Part shown: positions 11,882 through 24,000 of the stretch, in pieces | Layout: every line of letters begins with the position of its first letter | Position numbering within the stretch: position 1 is the first letter of the stretch | Origin: Verticillium longisporum | Lineage: Eukaryota; Ascomycota; Sordariomycetes; Glomerellales; Plectosphaerellaceae | DNA: 64,000 bases | NCBI GenBank assembly: GCA_019188255.1 | Contig: JAETXT010000011.1 | Coordinates: forward strand, 3,038,001 to 3,102,000 | Direction of reading: 5' to 3' | Notes under the pieces: generated by a model | The model's input: only the letters and a program-made list of their open reading frames with translations | What the model was told of the DNA's origin: nothing | Databases searched by the model: none | Made by a program: the position numbers and the translations under genes

Positions 11882-12500
11882 TCAGAGGCCCTTCTTCTTC
11901 TTCCGGTACGCCTCGCTGTTCTTGAACGGGAAGCCGCTCGTGTCCTTGTCGAATCCCGTCCTCTTGCTGTGGCGCCCCTTGCTACCCGCGAACATGACGA
12001 ACCAGAGCCCGAAAACGGCGAACACCCCGCTACCGAGGCAGCCCATGACGCTCGCCGTCTGGCCGGTGTGCAGCCAGCGGCTGTAGCAGTAAAAGGCGCT
12101 GGTGGCATGGTGCAAGGCCGAGACGGAGACGGCGGCGTCGGCGTATGGGGAGGCCGTACCCTCGGGGTGGGAGGCGTCGGTCGCGGCGAGGGGCAGGGCG
12201 CCGGAGAGGAGGAGGACGGTCAGGCCCAGGGCCAGGAGGGCGAAGCCGAGGGAGCGGGCAAAGTAGGTTTCGAGGGCTGCTGGTGTCAGGGTGTCTGGGG
12301 GGCTGTACAAGGAGAAAGAGGACATAAACGTACCGCTTGTGGGTTGGTATTCATCGCGGAGGAGGGAGGTGATGAAGCTCGGCCAGACTATGAGGGGCAA
12401 GGCCTGCAGGCTGAGCCAGCCCAGGTTGCCGAAGGCGTAGGATGATACGGGCTGAAAGGTTAGTTGGGTTGCGTGAGAGGGACGGGATACCTACGTCCAT
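11882..12500 (-). CDS. Conserved-looking four-helix membrane protein, unknown function
   Basis: Three exons: a six-base first exon (12500-12495, ATG GAC), then 12451-12334 and 12279-11882; splice sites GTAGGT/TTTCAG and GTACGT/ACCAG. The product has 173 residues starting MDPVSSYAFGNLGW. Hydrophobic segments lie at about 12-30, 52-72, 90-105 and 113-135, with Tyr/Trp-rich loops (SAFYCYSRWLHTGQTAS). The C-terminus is basic and ends KKKKGL, which could favour ER location. I do not recognise the family with certainty. The tiny first exon makes the start dependent on splicing, but phases agree at both junctions. If the second intron were retained, the frame would also stay open. Confidence 0.7.
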
Positions 12501-13430
12501 TGCGCAAGTGTAGTTCGACGTCTGATCGAGAAGCTGAACGTGCAGTTGGAGTCCTGGATGGAATTGGACGATCGTCGTGTCGAATGATCATCCGAAGCTG
12601 GAGCTCCAGAAATCAATCGAGCTTCGCTTCGTCAAGGTGACGGGGGTTACGACAGTCCCCGAAACGACGTCATCGGGTCCTTAGGGATACATGAGTATTT
12701 GAACCCCCTACAAGAGTCCCTTCCCGAATTTGGACCCTGGGACATTCAGGTGTGTCTTTTTACTGGCGAGGCCGCTCACTCACTAACTCGCTACCGCAAC
12801 CTACGAGTCCATGTTGAGACACACACCTTGATGCGTTGCACAGTCTAAGCACGGTTATCAATAACATCAAAGGTGATGCGGCTGCTGGACCACAAGAAGT
12901 CTATGTTTACTTTTATTCGCGGACTATTTAACAATCAGGAGGGTCGAGTCATCTGCGAAGCAGTTGACGTGTTACCTTCACCAAAGGCCCGACACTGATC
13001 GTTGCCTGCTCTTCATTACGTGGACGAGTACTCGGTCATCAGCTCCCTTCCCGGATCGTTTAACGGAGTGAAATGCGTTCCCAACCAGTCTCCCTAGGTT
13101 GTTGCTGACTTTCCGCGGTTTTGCGATCCTGACACACAGCGCCAAGCCACTCTCGCAGTACTTCCCTCCTAGAGGTGCCTACCTGACTGTTGCATTCAGC
13201 CCAGGAGGCGCAGAGAAGCCTCCGTTTCCTGGATCTGAAGTGAAGAAGTCATTTACGAAAGACACGTGCACTTCAGAGCTTCAGCACCCTGAAGGCTGTG
13301 GAAGTATTAGAGCTACCCCCCTTTCCGCCATTTGCACCTCGCCAACAGCAGGAGAAGCCGCCTTGCGTCCAGCTTCACGACACAATCAGCACCCCGATTT
13401 CATCTGCCATTTTGAATCTCAAACCTCGAG
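12501..13430. other. Intergenic: divergent promoter region
   Basis: Between the membrane protein and the metallophosphoesterase. The plus-strand frame 13099-13683 overlaps the next gene in another frame and has no domain. No repeats or RNA genes seen. Confidence 0.5.
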
Positions 13431-14405
13431 ATGTCCATTTTCTCAAGTAGAACAGGCATTGAGGCCCTCTTCCACCGCCCTCAGCCGAGTGCCTGGGAGG
13501 ATTTTATACGGCAGCCTTGCGTCTTTGTCGCCCACAAGTTGTACTCCTGGCGTGCGATCCGGCCACAACCCAGCACTTCCCCAACCTCATCATCACCCAT
13601 ATCTATTGTCTGCATCTCGGATACTCACAACACCCAGCCTCGCCTCCCACAAGGAGAAATTCTCATCCATGCTGGTGACATGACTCAGTCGGGCACGTTC
13701 GACGAACTCGTTGCTGCCATAGACTGGCTTTCCTCCCAGCCACATCCCATCAAGATTGTCGTCGCAGGCAACCACGATGTCCTCCTTGACGCTAAGCAGG
13801 ACGCCACTGGGAACAGATCCAGGTCTACCGCCGATCCCTCCAGGTCACCAGAGGCGCTTCGAGCCTCTCTGGCTTGGAAAGGAATCATCTATCTCGAAAA
13901 CCAGCATGTCGACGTTACGTGCTCAAATGGGCGTCGCCTCCGGATCTATGGGAGCCCTCTCTCACCACGACACGGCAACTGGGCCTTCCAGTACCCCCGG
14001 GCCGATGATGTCTGGCACGGCGCGATCCCTGATGGAACCGACGTCCTTGTCACTCACGGCCCGCCGCGAAGCCATTGCGACCTTTTGCATCTGGGATGCA
14101 ACCACCTCCTACGAGAACTCTGGCGAGTGCGCCCTCAGTTGCATGTATTTGGTCACATCCACGCAGGTGCCGGTATGCAGACCGTCGAGTTCGATGGGCT
14201 GCAAGCGGCGTACGAACGGACCGTCATCGCAAAGGGCGGTCTCCGGAATCTTATGTCTACTTTATCTCACTTTCTCCGGACACTAGTAAGCGGCGTATTT
14301 CACCGTCGGGCTCAAAGGGCTCGCACATGTGCGCTTGTAAATGCGGCCATGGTGTCTGGGCTACGAGATGACCAGACAAGACAGGCAATCACAGTGGTGA
14401 TTTAA
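13431..14405 (+). CDS. Calcineurin-like metallophosphoesterase (MPPED/239FB type)
   Basis: Predicted metal-dependent phosphodiesterase or phosphatase; the natural substrate of this branch is not established. Intronless, 324 residues. All metallophosphoesterase blocks are present in order: SDTHN (residues 63-67), HAGDMT (80-85), GNHD (113-116), THGPPRSHCD, and GHIHAG near residue 240. These supply the Asp/His/Asn ligands of the dinuclear centre. The spacing and the HGPP motif fit the MPPED1/MPPED2-like family common in filamentous fungi. The first 55 residues are a non-conserved-looking Ser/Pro-rich leader without a signal peptide, so a cytosolic location is likely. The start at 13431 is the first Met; a later start would still leave the catalytic core. 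Confidence 0.9.
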   Translation: MSIFSSRTGIEALFHRPQPSAWEDFIRQPCVFVAHKLYSWRAIRPQPSTSPTSSSPISIVCISDTHNTQPRLPQGEILIHAGDMTQSGTFDELVAAIDWLSSQPHPIKIVVAGNHDVLLDAKQDATGNRSRSTADPSRSPEALRASLAWKGIIYLENQHVDVTCSNGRRLRIYGSPLSPRHGNWAFQYPRADDVWHGAIPDGTDVLVTHGPPRSHCDLLHLGCNHLLRELWRVRPQLHVFGHIHAGAGMQTVEFDGLQAAYERTVIAKGGLRNLMSTLSHFLRTLVSGVFHRRAQRARTCALVNAAMVSGLRDDQTRQAITVVI

Positions 14406-15802
14406 TGCCGATTTTGGTCAGCGAAGGCGAGCAAGCGTCGATGGGCTTGTTTTTCTGGAAGTCTGCTCTCGTGGTTCTGTCTTGCACCATGACTCGTGGT
14501 CTTCCTTTGTTGAAGCTAATTCCTAGCCTACTCGACGGTCTCGCTCAGACTCAATATCAACCGTTTCAGAGCCATGAACATGTAGGCCATCTTACTTCCC
14601 CAGGTATTTTTGACAACGGGGCGTCAGCCACTTCGATGCCCGTGCTGGTGCCGTAGACAAGCGCGGCTATGGCTGACGGGCTACGTGCCTAGATCGATGG
14701 TAGGGCTTGCCAACGGTGGCTAGGGCAATGAAATGCACGCCATCTGGGTCTCATTGGTTCTGTCCACGAACTGATCGTTTGCTTAGGCGCAAGTGGTCGA
14801 CGATATGGGTCCGATGAGAATTCTGGCTTCACAAACCACAACGAGATGTCAAAGGCTTTGACGAAGGACGAGGTCCCCTAACACTGATCCAAACATCAAG
14901 AATCATACGAACAATTTGATTTACTCAGTTGTGCTCCGTCTGTCTGACGCTGATACATAAACCCGTGCGAACCGCTCGTGCTGATGATCACCACAGCTCG
15001 ATGCCACTAGCCCCCTGTTGCATAGCTGATGAGCAGCCAGAACGCGCGATTATCCCCAGCAGCTTCCAGACCATGTCAATAAACGATTTCAACGCACAAA
15101 AATAGTCACAACTTTGGTCCATGCTCTCGGGAGATAGACCTATCGACTGCCATAAAAGGGTCCAGCCACATGGCTTCAGACAGGCGGGAGGGTGCCGCCC
15201 CCGAACGCCATGCCCTTCAACGCTTTGCCCCGCACCCACGCAACGGGTTCGGCGGCCTGCGAACCGCATCGAGACATCAAGCTGAGCAGAAATATGGTTA
15301 CCAAGTATGCTATTGAGGCCCATGGGCATCTGGCCTTTCAGCTCGTACCCTTGCAGGGTATCGCGATTGGCATCAAACGAGGCGGTGGGTTAAGGGGAAA
15401 AACCACTAGTCAGGTTCGCGACAGGGGTTCAGCACGCGCCGTCCGACCTTGGCATGCTTCTTGGGGAAAGGCGCCCTCGTGGTCAGGGACGCCACAGCAC
15501 GTTCAACACCAGGTTGGGAAGGGCCATATGCCACGAAGAGTTAACTGACGAGGCCTCGCAGCTGTCATGGCATCCAGCTGACCGCATTCGGGGCGCCCGA
15601 GACTCCGTAATTCCAATATTCAGCGCGCTACAGGGACATCGTGGCCATGATCCTCGGTTGCTCGCAGACATCGGCGAGGAAACGACAGGATGGGAATGTA
15701 TAAAGCTGACTGAAGGCATCTTGCCTTGGACTGCCGTCCTTGGCCCAGCACCGCTCCTGATCCTCACCACAACACCTCGACTGAGATCGAACTACCGACA
15801 AC
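14406..15802. other. Intergenic spacer, no gene seen
   Basis: Short unrelated frames only, for example 15192-15548 and its antisense overlaps, with no domain or signal peptide. The final 200 bases are the promoter and leader of the secreted protein downstream. Confidence 0.5.
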
Positions 15803-17166
15803 ATGAAGTACTCTGCGTCTACCGTTCCCCTGGCCATGGGGCTCTTGCTCGGCACTGCCCAGGCCATGCCCCAGGCGGCCACGACGTCCAAGTGCTCGCA
15901 CAACAACTGCCTGCGTGCTGTAAGATTCATCATCGTCAGGTTGTCTCAGAGGACTGTTCACTTACGCTTTCGAAGGTTATTGCTGGCTCTTTCCCCAACC
16001 GTCCTACCGTCGCCGACTGCTCGTCCTTTCTCCGCAAGACAGTGACGCCCGCCACCTAGTATGAATACCCGCTCGCCATGCGTTTTATGTTTGCTGGAGA
16101 AAATATTAATGTCAAGTCCAGCACCGAGACCATTTGGGAGACTGTTACGCCCACCACCCAGACGGCCACAAGCTTCAGCACCGATGTTGCCGTACAGGTG
16201 ACCACCGTCACCGTCGTCGACACTGTCGACGTCACCACCCAGACGCTGACGACGACCATCACCGCTGTCCCCGCCGCACGCAAGCGTGAGGATGGCGAGT
16301 ATCAGGAGAAGCGCCAAGTGACGGAGGTCCCCTCGGCCATGCCCACATACGCCACCGCCTGCCGCAGCACCGAGGCCTACTCATCCGCCTGCTCCTGCAT
16401 CGGCATCAGCCCGGCGACCATCACCGTGGCCACGCCCACTGTCAAGGTCACGTCCACTTCGACCGTGACCGCGCAGGTGACGGTCGGCGTCATCGAGACG
16501 GTGACGACTGTCGTGCCTACGACTGTCACGAACACCGAGTCCCGCACGGCAACCGCAGTCGCCACCGCGGTCGTGCAGCCCCGCCCCTGGGACCGCTTTG
16601 TACGTTGACGGCACTTGATCCGAGAGTCGCGAACAAAAGAACTAACAGAATGACCCAGATTCTCCGCGCGGTTGGCGGCCGAGCCAACGGTCGGTTCGCC
16701 TACTCGTGGCAGTTTGAAAGCAACGTTGCGTCGCTCGTCCGTACGTACTCGCCCCCTTTCTCTCTTCTCTATGATACGTTCTTTTGGAACGAACAGAATA
16801 CTGATCCGCCATTCTCCAGAGAGCTTCGGCAGCCGCGGACAAGCCACCGTCTTCAGCCTCAGCTCCCCCGCCGACAATTCCCTGTTTGTCGAGCAGCACC
16901 CGCGACTCGGCCAGCTCCTCGTGTCCAGGGGTGCGGGGGCCTTTGGCGCCGTCTTCAACGCCGACGCGGCGCGGCGCCAGAGCGACAATCTCGTTCCCGT
17001 GACCTGCTCCATCTCGGAGGCGGACTGGGAGCTCAGGTGCGACTTCCAGGGCCAGAGGGACTGGTACTACTGCAACGCGTGGATGGGCTATGTGCTGCAG
17101 ATTGGCGGTGTTCCCCATCCATCGTGGGGTTGCGATGCTGTCAAGCTGTACGCCGAGCGACCTTGA
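15803..17166 (+). CDS. Secreted Thr/Val-rich orphan protein with conserved N- and C-terminal modules
   Basis: Five exons: 15803-15919, 15976-16058, 16122-16599, 16659-16740 and 16820-17166; all phases agree and give 368 residues. Residues 1-21 are a signal peptide (AMGLLLGTAQA). A short cysteine module follows (CSHNNCLRAVI ... ADCSSFL), then a Thr/Val-rich stretch (TTVTVVDTVDVTTQTLTT), likely heavily O-glycosylated, including a possible dibasic site (RKRE). A Cys-rich segment (CRSTEAYSSACSCIG) and a C-terminal module of about 140 residues follow (SWQF, FSLSS, CDFQGQRDWYYCNAWMG). Such proteins are common as unnamed secreted proteins in Sordariomycetes; function unknown. The second intron removes an in-frame TAG at 16057 that would otherwise end the protein, so it is needed. 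Confidence 0.78.
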
Positions 17167-18208
17167 TTTGGGGGTCGAAGGACCCTGGAATGAGCATGAT
17201 GAATGATACACGGGATTTGTTATCCATGCAAAAGAATGACCTAATTTTTGACTCTTATCAACGAGGAAACCGATGGCTTGTTGTGAGGAACCTGTCTACC
17301 TAGAGGTCAGTTCGCGCAGAGTGAACAGGATGGCCTGGCTGCAGCATCTTGCTAGGAAGGAAGGGTAGGTATGAGAAGCTCCGAAAGAAAGAGTGTCCCG
17401 TGGTCGAAACACCTCCCATTCGCAGTACGACGCATGGTTCTTGCACTTTATTGCTGGGGAGATTATGTACGGCGATGAGGTTGATGAATGGGCCATCTCG
17501 GAAGCCGTTTCCCACACCCAGTCAGAAGGGGTCAAATGGAAGAAGAGGGTGCAAAATATTAGACCCCTCACGCCCTTTGCCCCACCGTCACCCCACTACC
17601 AGTGGCCAGTTGTCTCCCCATTTTCGGCCTCTGATGATGCCCCTCTTCATCCCCTATCGCCTCAAGCCCGGTAACGCTCCTCTCAATCCTGACACGAGGG
17701 GGAACGAGTCACTGCTGTCTCGGCTCTCAGCTAGCACAACAACAGGAATCGTGTTCCATTTCACGGGGCACCAGTTGATGGCTAATCGATCAGATTGGGG
17801 GTACAAAGCCACACGCCAAACAGAGCTGCTAGACATAGACATCGACTCAGTCTAGAAGCGGCCAGGCGTCGCAGAGGGCCGATACCGTTCCGGGTAACCC
17901 CCCACAAGTCCTGACAAAGCCCACTGGTGCGTGGCGGATTTCCAATCAGTTGTCAACCGACCATTTTATTTCGCATCTCCGGACCGACACGCAGCGGCGG
18001 AACCACGAGTCCGGTCACTGGCGCGTCGATCTTTCCCTTTTGACTCTGAAAACAAGAGGTACATCGATACCGGTGCATTCCTTCCTCAGCCTCCAAGTCG
18101 CATCGAGAGGGACGCTTTTCGTAGCCAAACTTCGTCCCTTCGAAAACACATTTCCCTCCTCCTCTTCCTCCTACATACGACACCACGCCGCGAATTCGAC
18201 TCGCAACG
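17167..18208. other. Intergenic spacer and NAR1 promoter
   Basis: Frames at 17349-17855 and 17393-17674 overlap each other and have no domain. The last 250 bases are CT-rich and look like a 5' leader for the downstream gene. Confidence 0.5.
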
Positions 18209-19975
18209 ATGAGCGCCATTCTGTCCGCCGACGACCTCAACGACTTTATCAGTCCCGGCGTCGCCTGCATCAAACCCGTCGAGACCCTGCCCGCGGCCCC
18301 GCCACCGCCCGCCGACGGCTCGCTCGAGCACGAGGTCATCCTCGACGGCCAGCCCGGCGGCCCCGCCTCGTCGGGTCTGAAGCCCAACGCGCCCGCCGAA
18401 ATCTCCCTGACCGACTGCCTCGCCTGCTCCGGCTGCGTCACCTCGGCCGAGGCCGTGCTCGTCAGCCTACAGAGCCACACCGAAGTTCTCAACACGCTCG
18501 ACTTTGGCCCCTCGCTGCGCATCGTCGGTCCCGACGAGAAGGGCCAGTTCTGCGTCGACGGCCTCGAGGATGAGTCCCGCAAGCTCTTCGTAGCGAGCGT
18601 CTCGCCGCAGACGAGAGCCAGCCTCGCCGCCGCCGCCGGCAGCGGCACGACCGAGCAGGAGGCGGGCCACATGCTGGAGAGGCTGCTGCGGGGGCCCGAG
18701 GGCCTGGCGTCCGCAGGTCAGCACAACAACGGCTTCACCTGGGTCCTCGACACGAACGTCGCGCGCGAGGCGTGCCTCGTGCTCGGCGCCGACGAGGTCC
18801 TGGGCACCGACAAGGCGGCGGCATCCTCCGACCCCAAGCCCACGCTCACCTCAAACTGCCCCGGCTGGGTCTGCTACGCCGAGAAGACGCACCCGCACGT
18901 GCTCCCGCACATCTCCAAGGTCAAGTCGCCGCAGGCCCTCATGGGCACACTGCTGAAGACGACGCTCAGCCGAAAACTCAACATTCCACCGAGCCGCATA
19001 TGGCACCTGGCAGTCATGCCGTGCTTTGACAAAAAGTTGGAGGCTAGTCGCGAGGAGCTCACAGACTCTGTATGGGCGGGCGACGGCAAGCCTGGACGCG
19101 GGATTCGCGACGTGGACTGCGTCATTACCAGCAAAGAGGTCCTCATGCTCGCCGACTCGCGCGGCTTCGACTTCTTCAGCCTGGCGCGCACCAACCCCTC
19201 ACTCACGAGACAGCTGTTCCCCGACCCGCAGCTCGATCGCTTCCTCTTCCCGCCGCAACCTGCACACCGAGACAAACCCATTGCGGGGTCATCGGGCGGC
19301 AACCTATACTTTACGCTGCAGAGCGTTGTGTCCAAGAACCCTGGCTCCCAGATCCAGGTGATTCGAGGACGGAACGCCGACGTTACCGAATACATCGTCG
19401 CCAGCGAGGCAGGCGAACCAATCTTCAAGGCGGCCCGGTTCTACGGGTTCCGCAACATCCAGAACCTGGTGCGCAAGCTCAAGCCCGCCCGCCCATCGCG
19501 CATGCCCGGCGGGAAACCCTTCGGCAGCGCCAGGCGACCGACCGGCAAGACGGCGGGGCTCGAGTACACGTTCGTCGAGGTCATGGCCTGCCCCGGCGGG
19601 TGTACCAACGGCGGCGGCCAGATCAAGATTGACGACCCGATCGTCGTCGAGCGCAAGGGCCTGGCGATGAAGCCCGGCCCGCAGGAGCAGAAGCAGTGGC
19701 TGGCAGAGGTGGACGAGGCCTACTTTTCCGCCGAGGAAGGGGACAACAGGGACGTCGTTTCCGGCTGCGACGTGCCGCGGCAGGACTTGGTGGACGGCAT
19801 TTCTCCTTCGCACATTCGAGATACCCTGGCGCATTGGTCCGGCATTACGGGCGTAGACTTGGATAGATTGGTCTTCACGACGTACCGCGAGGTCGTCAGC
19901 GACGTCGGCAAGGACAAGACAACCGACACGGAGCGCGTGGTGCAGCTCGCTGGCAAGATTGGCGGTGGCTGGTGA
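18209..19975 (+). CDS. NAR1: Cytosolic Fe-S cluster assembly factor NAR1 (iron-only-hydrogenase-like)
   Basis: Component of the cytosolic iron-sulfur assembly machinery that passes [4Fe-4S] clusters to the CIA targeting complex for DNA and translation enzymes. Intronless, 588 residues. The N-terminal cluster ligands are visible: Cys20 in SPGVACIKP and Cys70, Cys73, Cys76 in DCLACSGCVTSAE. The hydrogenase-like part has TSNCPGWVCYAEK, VMPCFDKKLEASRE and VMACPGGCTNGGGQ, the motifs that hold the second cluster. The length is close to other filamentous-fungal NAR1 proteins and the frame is uninterrupted. It ends 67 bases before the convergent SUZ-domain gene. Loss should be lethal in most fungi. 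Confidence 0.96.
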   Translation: MSAILSADDLNDFISPGVACIKPVETLPAAPPPPADGSLEHEVILDGQPGGPASSGLKPNAPAEISLTDCLACSGCVTSAEAVLVSLQSHTEVLNTLDFGPSLRIVGPDEKGQFCVDGLEDESRKLFVASVSPQTRASLAAAAGSGTTEQEAGHMLERLLRGPEGLASAGQHNNGFTWVLDTNVAREACLVLGADEVLGTDKAAASSDPKPTLTSNCPGWVCYAEKTHPHVLPHISKVKSPQALMGTLLKTTLSRKLNIPPSRIWHLAVMPCFDKKLEASREELTDSVWAGDGKPGRGIRDVDCVITSKEVLMLADSRGFDFFSLARTNPSLTRQLFPDPQLDRFLFPPQPAHRDKPIAGSSGGNLYFTLQSVVSKNPGSQIQVIRGRNADVTEYIVASEAGEPIFKAARFYGFRNIQNLVRKLKPARPSRMPGGKPFGSARRPTGKTAGLEYTFVEVMACPGGCTNGGGQIKIDDPIVVERKGLAMKPGPQEQKQWLAEVDEAYFSAEEGDNRDVVSGCDVPRQDLVDGISPSHIRDTLAHWSGITGVDLDRLVFTTYREVVSDVGKDKTTDTERVVQLAGKIGGGW

Positions 19976-20042
19976 GGAAGAACGGGAAAAGAAGGATTAG
20001 ATAAAAAGAGATAGAGAAGAAGAAGAAGGGGATAATGAAATA

Positions 20043-21053
20043 TCAAGCCTCTTTGCTCCCGCGCCTGGCGAAGCCGAAGCCGCCCCGTCCACTGCCGTCC
20101 GGTCCGCGTGGTGCCCGTATCGCCGGCCTCGGCTGTTCTTGCAGATCCTTGGGCGAATTCCTGCCAGACTGCGGCGCGCTGCCGTCCCCGCACCTCTGCA
20201 AGGCGAACCCCGGCTTCGGCGCAAAGTTGGGGTCGTACAGCTCTCTCGTCTCGGCGCCCGATCTCGGCGTCTCGGGGCGAGACCCAGGCCGTCTGCCCCC
20301 GTCGTCTTGCTGCTGCTGATGTTGGTGTTGCTGCCGGCTGGGTCCCCCGCCTCCCCGCCCACGACCACGTCCGCGGCCGCCGCGCTGCCCGCCGCGCGCA
20401 TCGGGCCGCGGCGGCGTGACGGTGCCGGCGCCCCCGGGGGCGTGGCGCCGGGCGAGGGGGTGGACTCGCCAAAGATCTTGGCCCGCGCCTCGTCGTACCG
20501 TTTCTGCTTCTCCTCGCGCTCGCGCTGCTGCCGTGCGCGGATCTCCTCGGGCGTCAGCTGGACGGCCTTCGCCCTGCCGCCTGCCTCGTCGTCGTCGTCG
20601 TCGTCGCGGACAGAGAGCTGCGAGATGGCGCCCGTGACGGGGTCGACGCGGCGGGCCATGGTCGGCGGGGGCTTGCGGCTGAGGACCTTGACCTGGGGTT
20701 TGAAGGTCGAGGCGAGGGGCACGTTGGACGTTGCCTCGACAAAGTGGAACGTCTCGCGGTTATCGCTGGTGATTTGGACCCGTGTCAGCAGTCGTCGTTC
20801 TATGGAAGAGAAGGGGGGAGAGGGGAGACCCCCCCCCAGCCTGTTGAACAGAGGGGTCGGGGGGAAAGTATCATTCTACGTACGCTGATTCCCAGAGCTT
20901 GCGGTTCGTCTCTGCGTGCTGTGCTCGTCGCTCGGCCTTGGTCATTGGCGCCGGCGGCGGGGCTTCTTGGGTAGGCTGGGCTTCTTGCTTGTCGGCCTGG
21001 GTCTCCCAGTCGTCTTCCCATGCGTCGGGGACGGCATGTCTGCTGCTCCCCAT
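20043..21053 (-). CDS. SUZ-domain RNA-binding protein with RGG box, one-base frameshift
   Basis: Probable cytoplasmic mRNA-binding protein. Exon 1 is 21053-20884 (MGSSRHAVPDAWEDDWE, GTACGT donor); exon 2 is 20765-20043, acceptor ATCACCAG. After an acidic N-terminus comes NRKLWESADNRETFHFVEA; the SUZ signature lies in a helical stretch of Glu/Arg/Gln ending YDEARAKIFG. Then the frame changes at a C5/G5 block (20431-20440). The frame used after it codes for an RGG box (RGGQRGGRGRGRGRGGGG), a Gln/His tract and a tail with ELYDPNFAPKPGF. Adding one base gives 297 residues ending at 20043. Without it the original frame runs into implausible Arg/Ser sequence to about 19997. Similar architecture is known from SZRD1-like proteins; a specific fungal role is not known to me. 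Confidence 0.75.
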
Positions 21054-24000
21054 CGTGGGCGTCTGCCGTGTCGGTTGTTGAATGTGTGGTATGGGCGGTG
21101 GAACGATGACAGCCGTCAGGTCTTGCTCCTCGGGTGGGAGAAAGAGAAATGGGTTTGGAGATCCAGTTTGAAATGCACAGGCAAAAGGCTGGCCCAACTA
21201 CGAACAAGGTCCAGGTGGGTAAGTCGAGAGGTTTTGGTAGGGCAGTGGGGTTGCTGCAAAAATGTTGAACGATAGATGGCACTTTCGTCGTCAGAAGCGT
21301 GAGGTGAGCTGCGAGGTTCATTCTGGGCAGTGACCTAAAAACTGTACCGTCGGGTACTTGGCTGCGCCGACACTTTGGTCCAGAGGCAAAGTCACTGTAA
21401 GTCGCGGCCTTCGTCACTGGACACAGCGAAATGTCTAGGTTAAGGTACCTATGTAGGTACCTAGGTAGGTACTCAGGGTCTCCATGGTGGGGCGGCTCGT
21501 CTTGTAAGAATGTACGAAGCCGTCTTTTCCTATAACAATAGTTCCGACCAACATCGTGGGATTCTACAATCCGTGCTGCCCACACTACAATGACTTGCTT
21601 GTGACGCTTGGCACAATAAAACCATACCCTCAAGAACATATGTTGAAAGGGCCGCCAGAAATATCCAGCTCTGGCCCCCAAAGCAGCCGCTTGCACAGCC
21701 AGCACGATCTCGATTCAACACCCTCATCTTGCTACAACCGAATTGCAACTTCCAAGAACGGTCTCCGAAGCGAACTTGGCGCCTTATGCCAGGTCCCGGG
21801 TATGTTGCAGGTGTCCCGACGGTCCGCCAGATGTACAGCCCGATTTGCATGTCTGGTAATAAAAGCCCACGCCCACCTAGGCTCGCGCCTCATGTATGCA
21901 ACATGCCAGATAGAACCCCCTGCGTGGGAGCAATATAGAGAAGGTTGCCAGCCACTGTGCGTGTCGGGCATACTCCAGCCTCATCCGGTTCCCGGACATG
22001 ACGCGCGCTCGTTTTGGCAAGTCGGGCCTACAAAATCTGACTCCGTCGAGTCGCACATGCATCGTGGCGCGCGGCGTTCGTCAACGACACCTTGTTCACG
22101 GCGGCAGCTTTGAAAGGTTGAGTCAATCAAGCGCTGCGTTGCTTGTATTCGGAAGCCCGATACTACGACTGATTGAGGGACACAAGCCGATCGATCTGCT
22201 TTGATACAGTTGTCTGACTGATCCTCCCTGCAGTCATGGCCGCAGTGGCAATGTGACCCGCTCGGGCGGCCTTCCAGCGCCGGACATCAGTCAACGACAG
22301 TTCCATCACTGAAGTCGAAGCGAAGCCGTACGAGTATCGTGGCCTCTTACGACGATTGAAAGGCGGATGCTTGTGATGCAGCTTAGGCGAACAGGTCTTG
22401 AGGGGGCTGACCTCAGCTCTTCCTCCCCCTTGTAACCATCAATAATACCCTGTCGTGGTCAGCTGGAGGTCAAGACGAATCCATGTCGCCCAATAGGCCT
22501 GGGGTCTTGGGGTGGTGCCAGGGCTCTCCACGCGGCGGTTGCGCCGCCTTACTCTAGCGGGGCTCTGGATCGTCGGACGAGCGCTACGAGGACTCGACTG
22601 CAAAGGCTCAGTGGCAGTCGTGGGCTGAAATGCAAGTGGCGGTCATTTTACGAGGTAGTTGGCCTGTCGAGTCGGGAAAGAGGAAACGGACAGGCCTGAG
22701 ACGTCTTGGATCCAATGGTGCAGTGTCTTGCCATAGCACCTCGTAACAGAGGATTCGATAGGCATGTTAGATAGCCTGTCAGACGGCAGCGTCCGGGGGG
22801 GCTGAGGTCAACTGGGAAATATATCGATTGCTGTCGTCACCTGTGTCCGGGAAGCTTGCCAAGCATGTCAGTTCAATACGATAGGGGTTGATCGCTGAGC
22901 GGCTAGCAAGCACGAGACGACTGTAGCTCGTAGTAAGTAATATGGTTAGATGTACCAAAGTGAAGGCCCAGCGTACCTATATAATTGAGAGAGTGTGTCG
23001 AGACTCGACCGATATGGCTCTCACAATTGCTGCCCACGGATCGAAGCAAGCAGACGAGGATTTCTACCTACCTACCTCAAGCCGGCCTGCGCCGGAACAG
23101 AACCTAAAACAGCAGGTGGCAAAAACAACAGTATCGAGAATTGCGCCTTCCGCACCCGCCAGCCTCGTGCCGATTACTTCAGCAGGAAAGAAGCTTCGAG
23201 GACGGGCCATCTTTCCCTACCAGCCTACCACCACAGCTGGAGACACTGGCTGGCCGTCTACAAGTATGTCGTCCCCAACTATCCACCTCGACCTTGGATA
23301 TCTCATCCCATCCCGTCCCGTTCCGTGACGTTCCGCTGAACGAGACCTTGGCCTATTTACATGGCTTGTTTGCCCCGAGTCGCCTCGGGTTCTGGGGAAG
23401 ACTAGGAAGCATTAAGCACATCCGCGCTAATAAAGAAACAAGAGGGGCGAGGCAGCGACGCTTTCGAGGCAGCGACGCTTTCGAGGCAGCGACGCTTTCG
23501 AGGCAGCGACGCCTTTGAAGCGGTCATCACCTTGGGTGCCTTTTGCATCACCTGCGTCAAACAAACCAAACCCACGCCAGGCCAGGTCGGATTTTACCCC
23601 TCCTTCCCACGCCAGTGTCTGCCCCACCAGAAGACCCCCCCCCCCCCTCTCGAACCCCAAAAAGCCTCCAACCTCAACCCGGCGCTCCCTGTCAGAACCT
23701 TCTCGTCAACATCCTGTTATTATTCCCAGGTTCTCGCGGGCACTGACGAGGCACATACTGCATCCCCTCCCTCTCCTCCGCTTCCACCAAGCTCAGTCCT
23801 ACCAGTACCGCTGCCTGTCTCCGGCCTTATCAAGTCAATAAAGATTGGGGCAAACGGGGGCTGGCGAACGATCAAGCGAGCGGATCCCATTCAACCCCGC
23901 CTGCGGGTGCCAAATACCAACCAGGCGCCGCCTCTGCTTCGGCCTTGACAGCTCTCTCTACCACCACCAGCCTGCTACGAACGGGTACATCCAGATCAGC

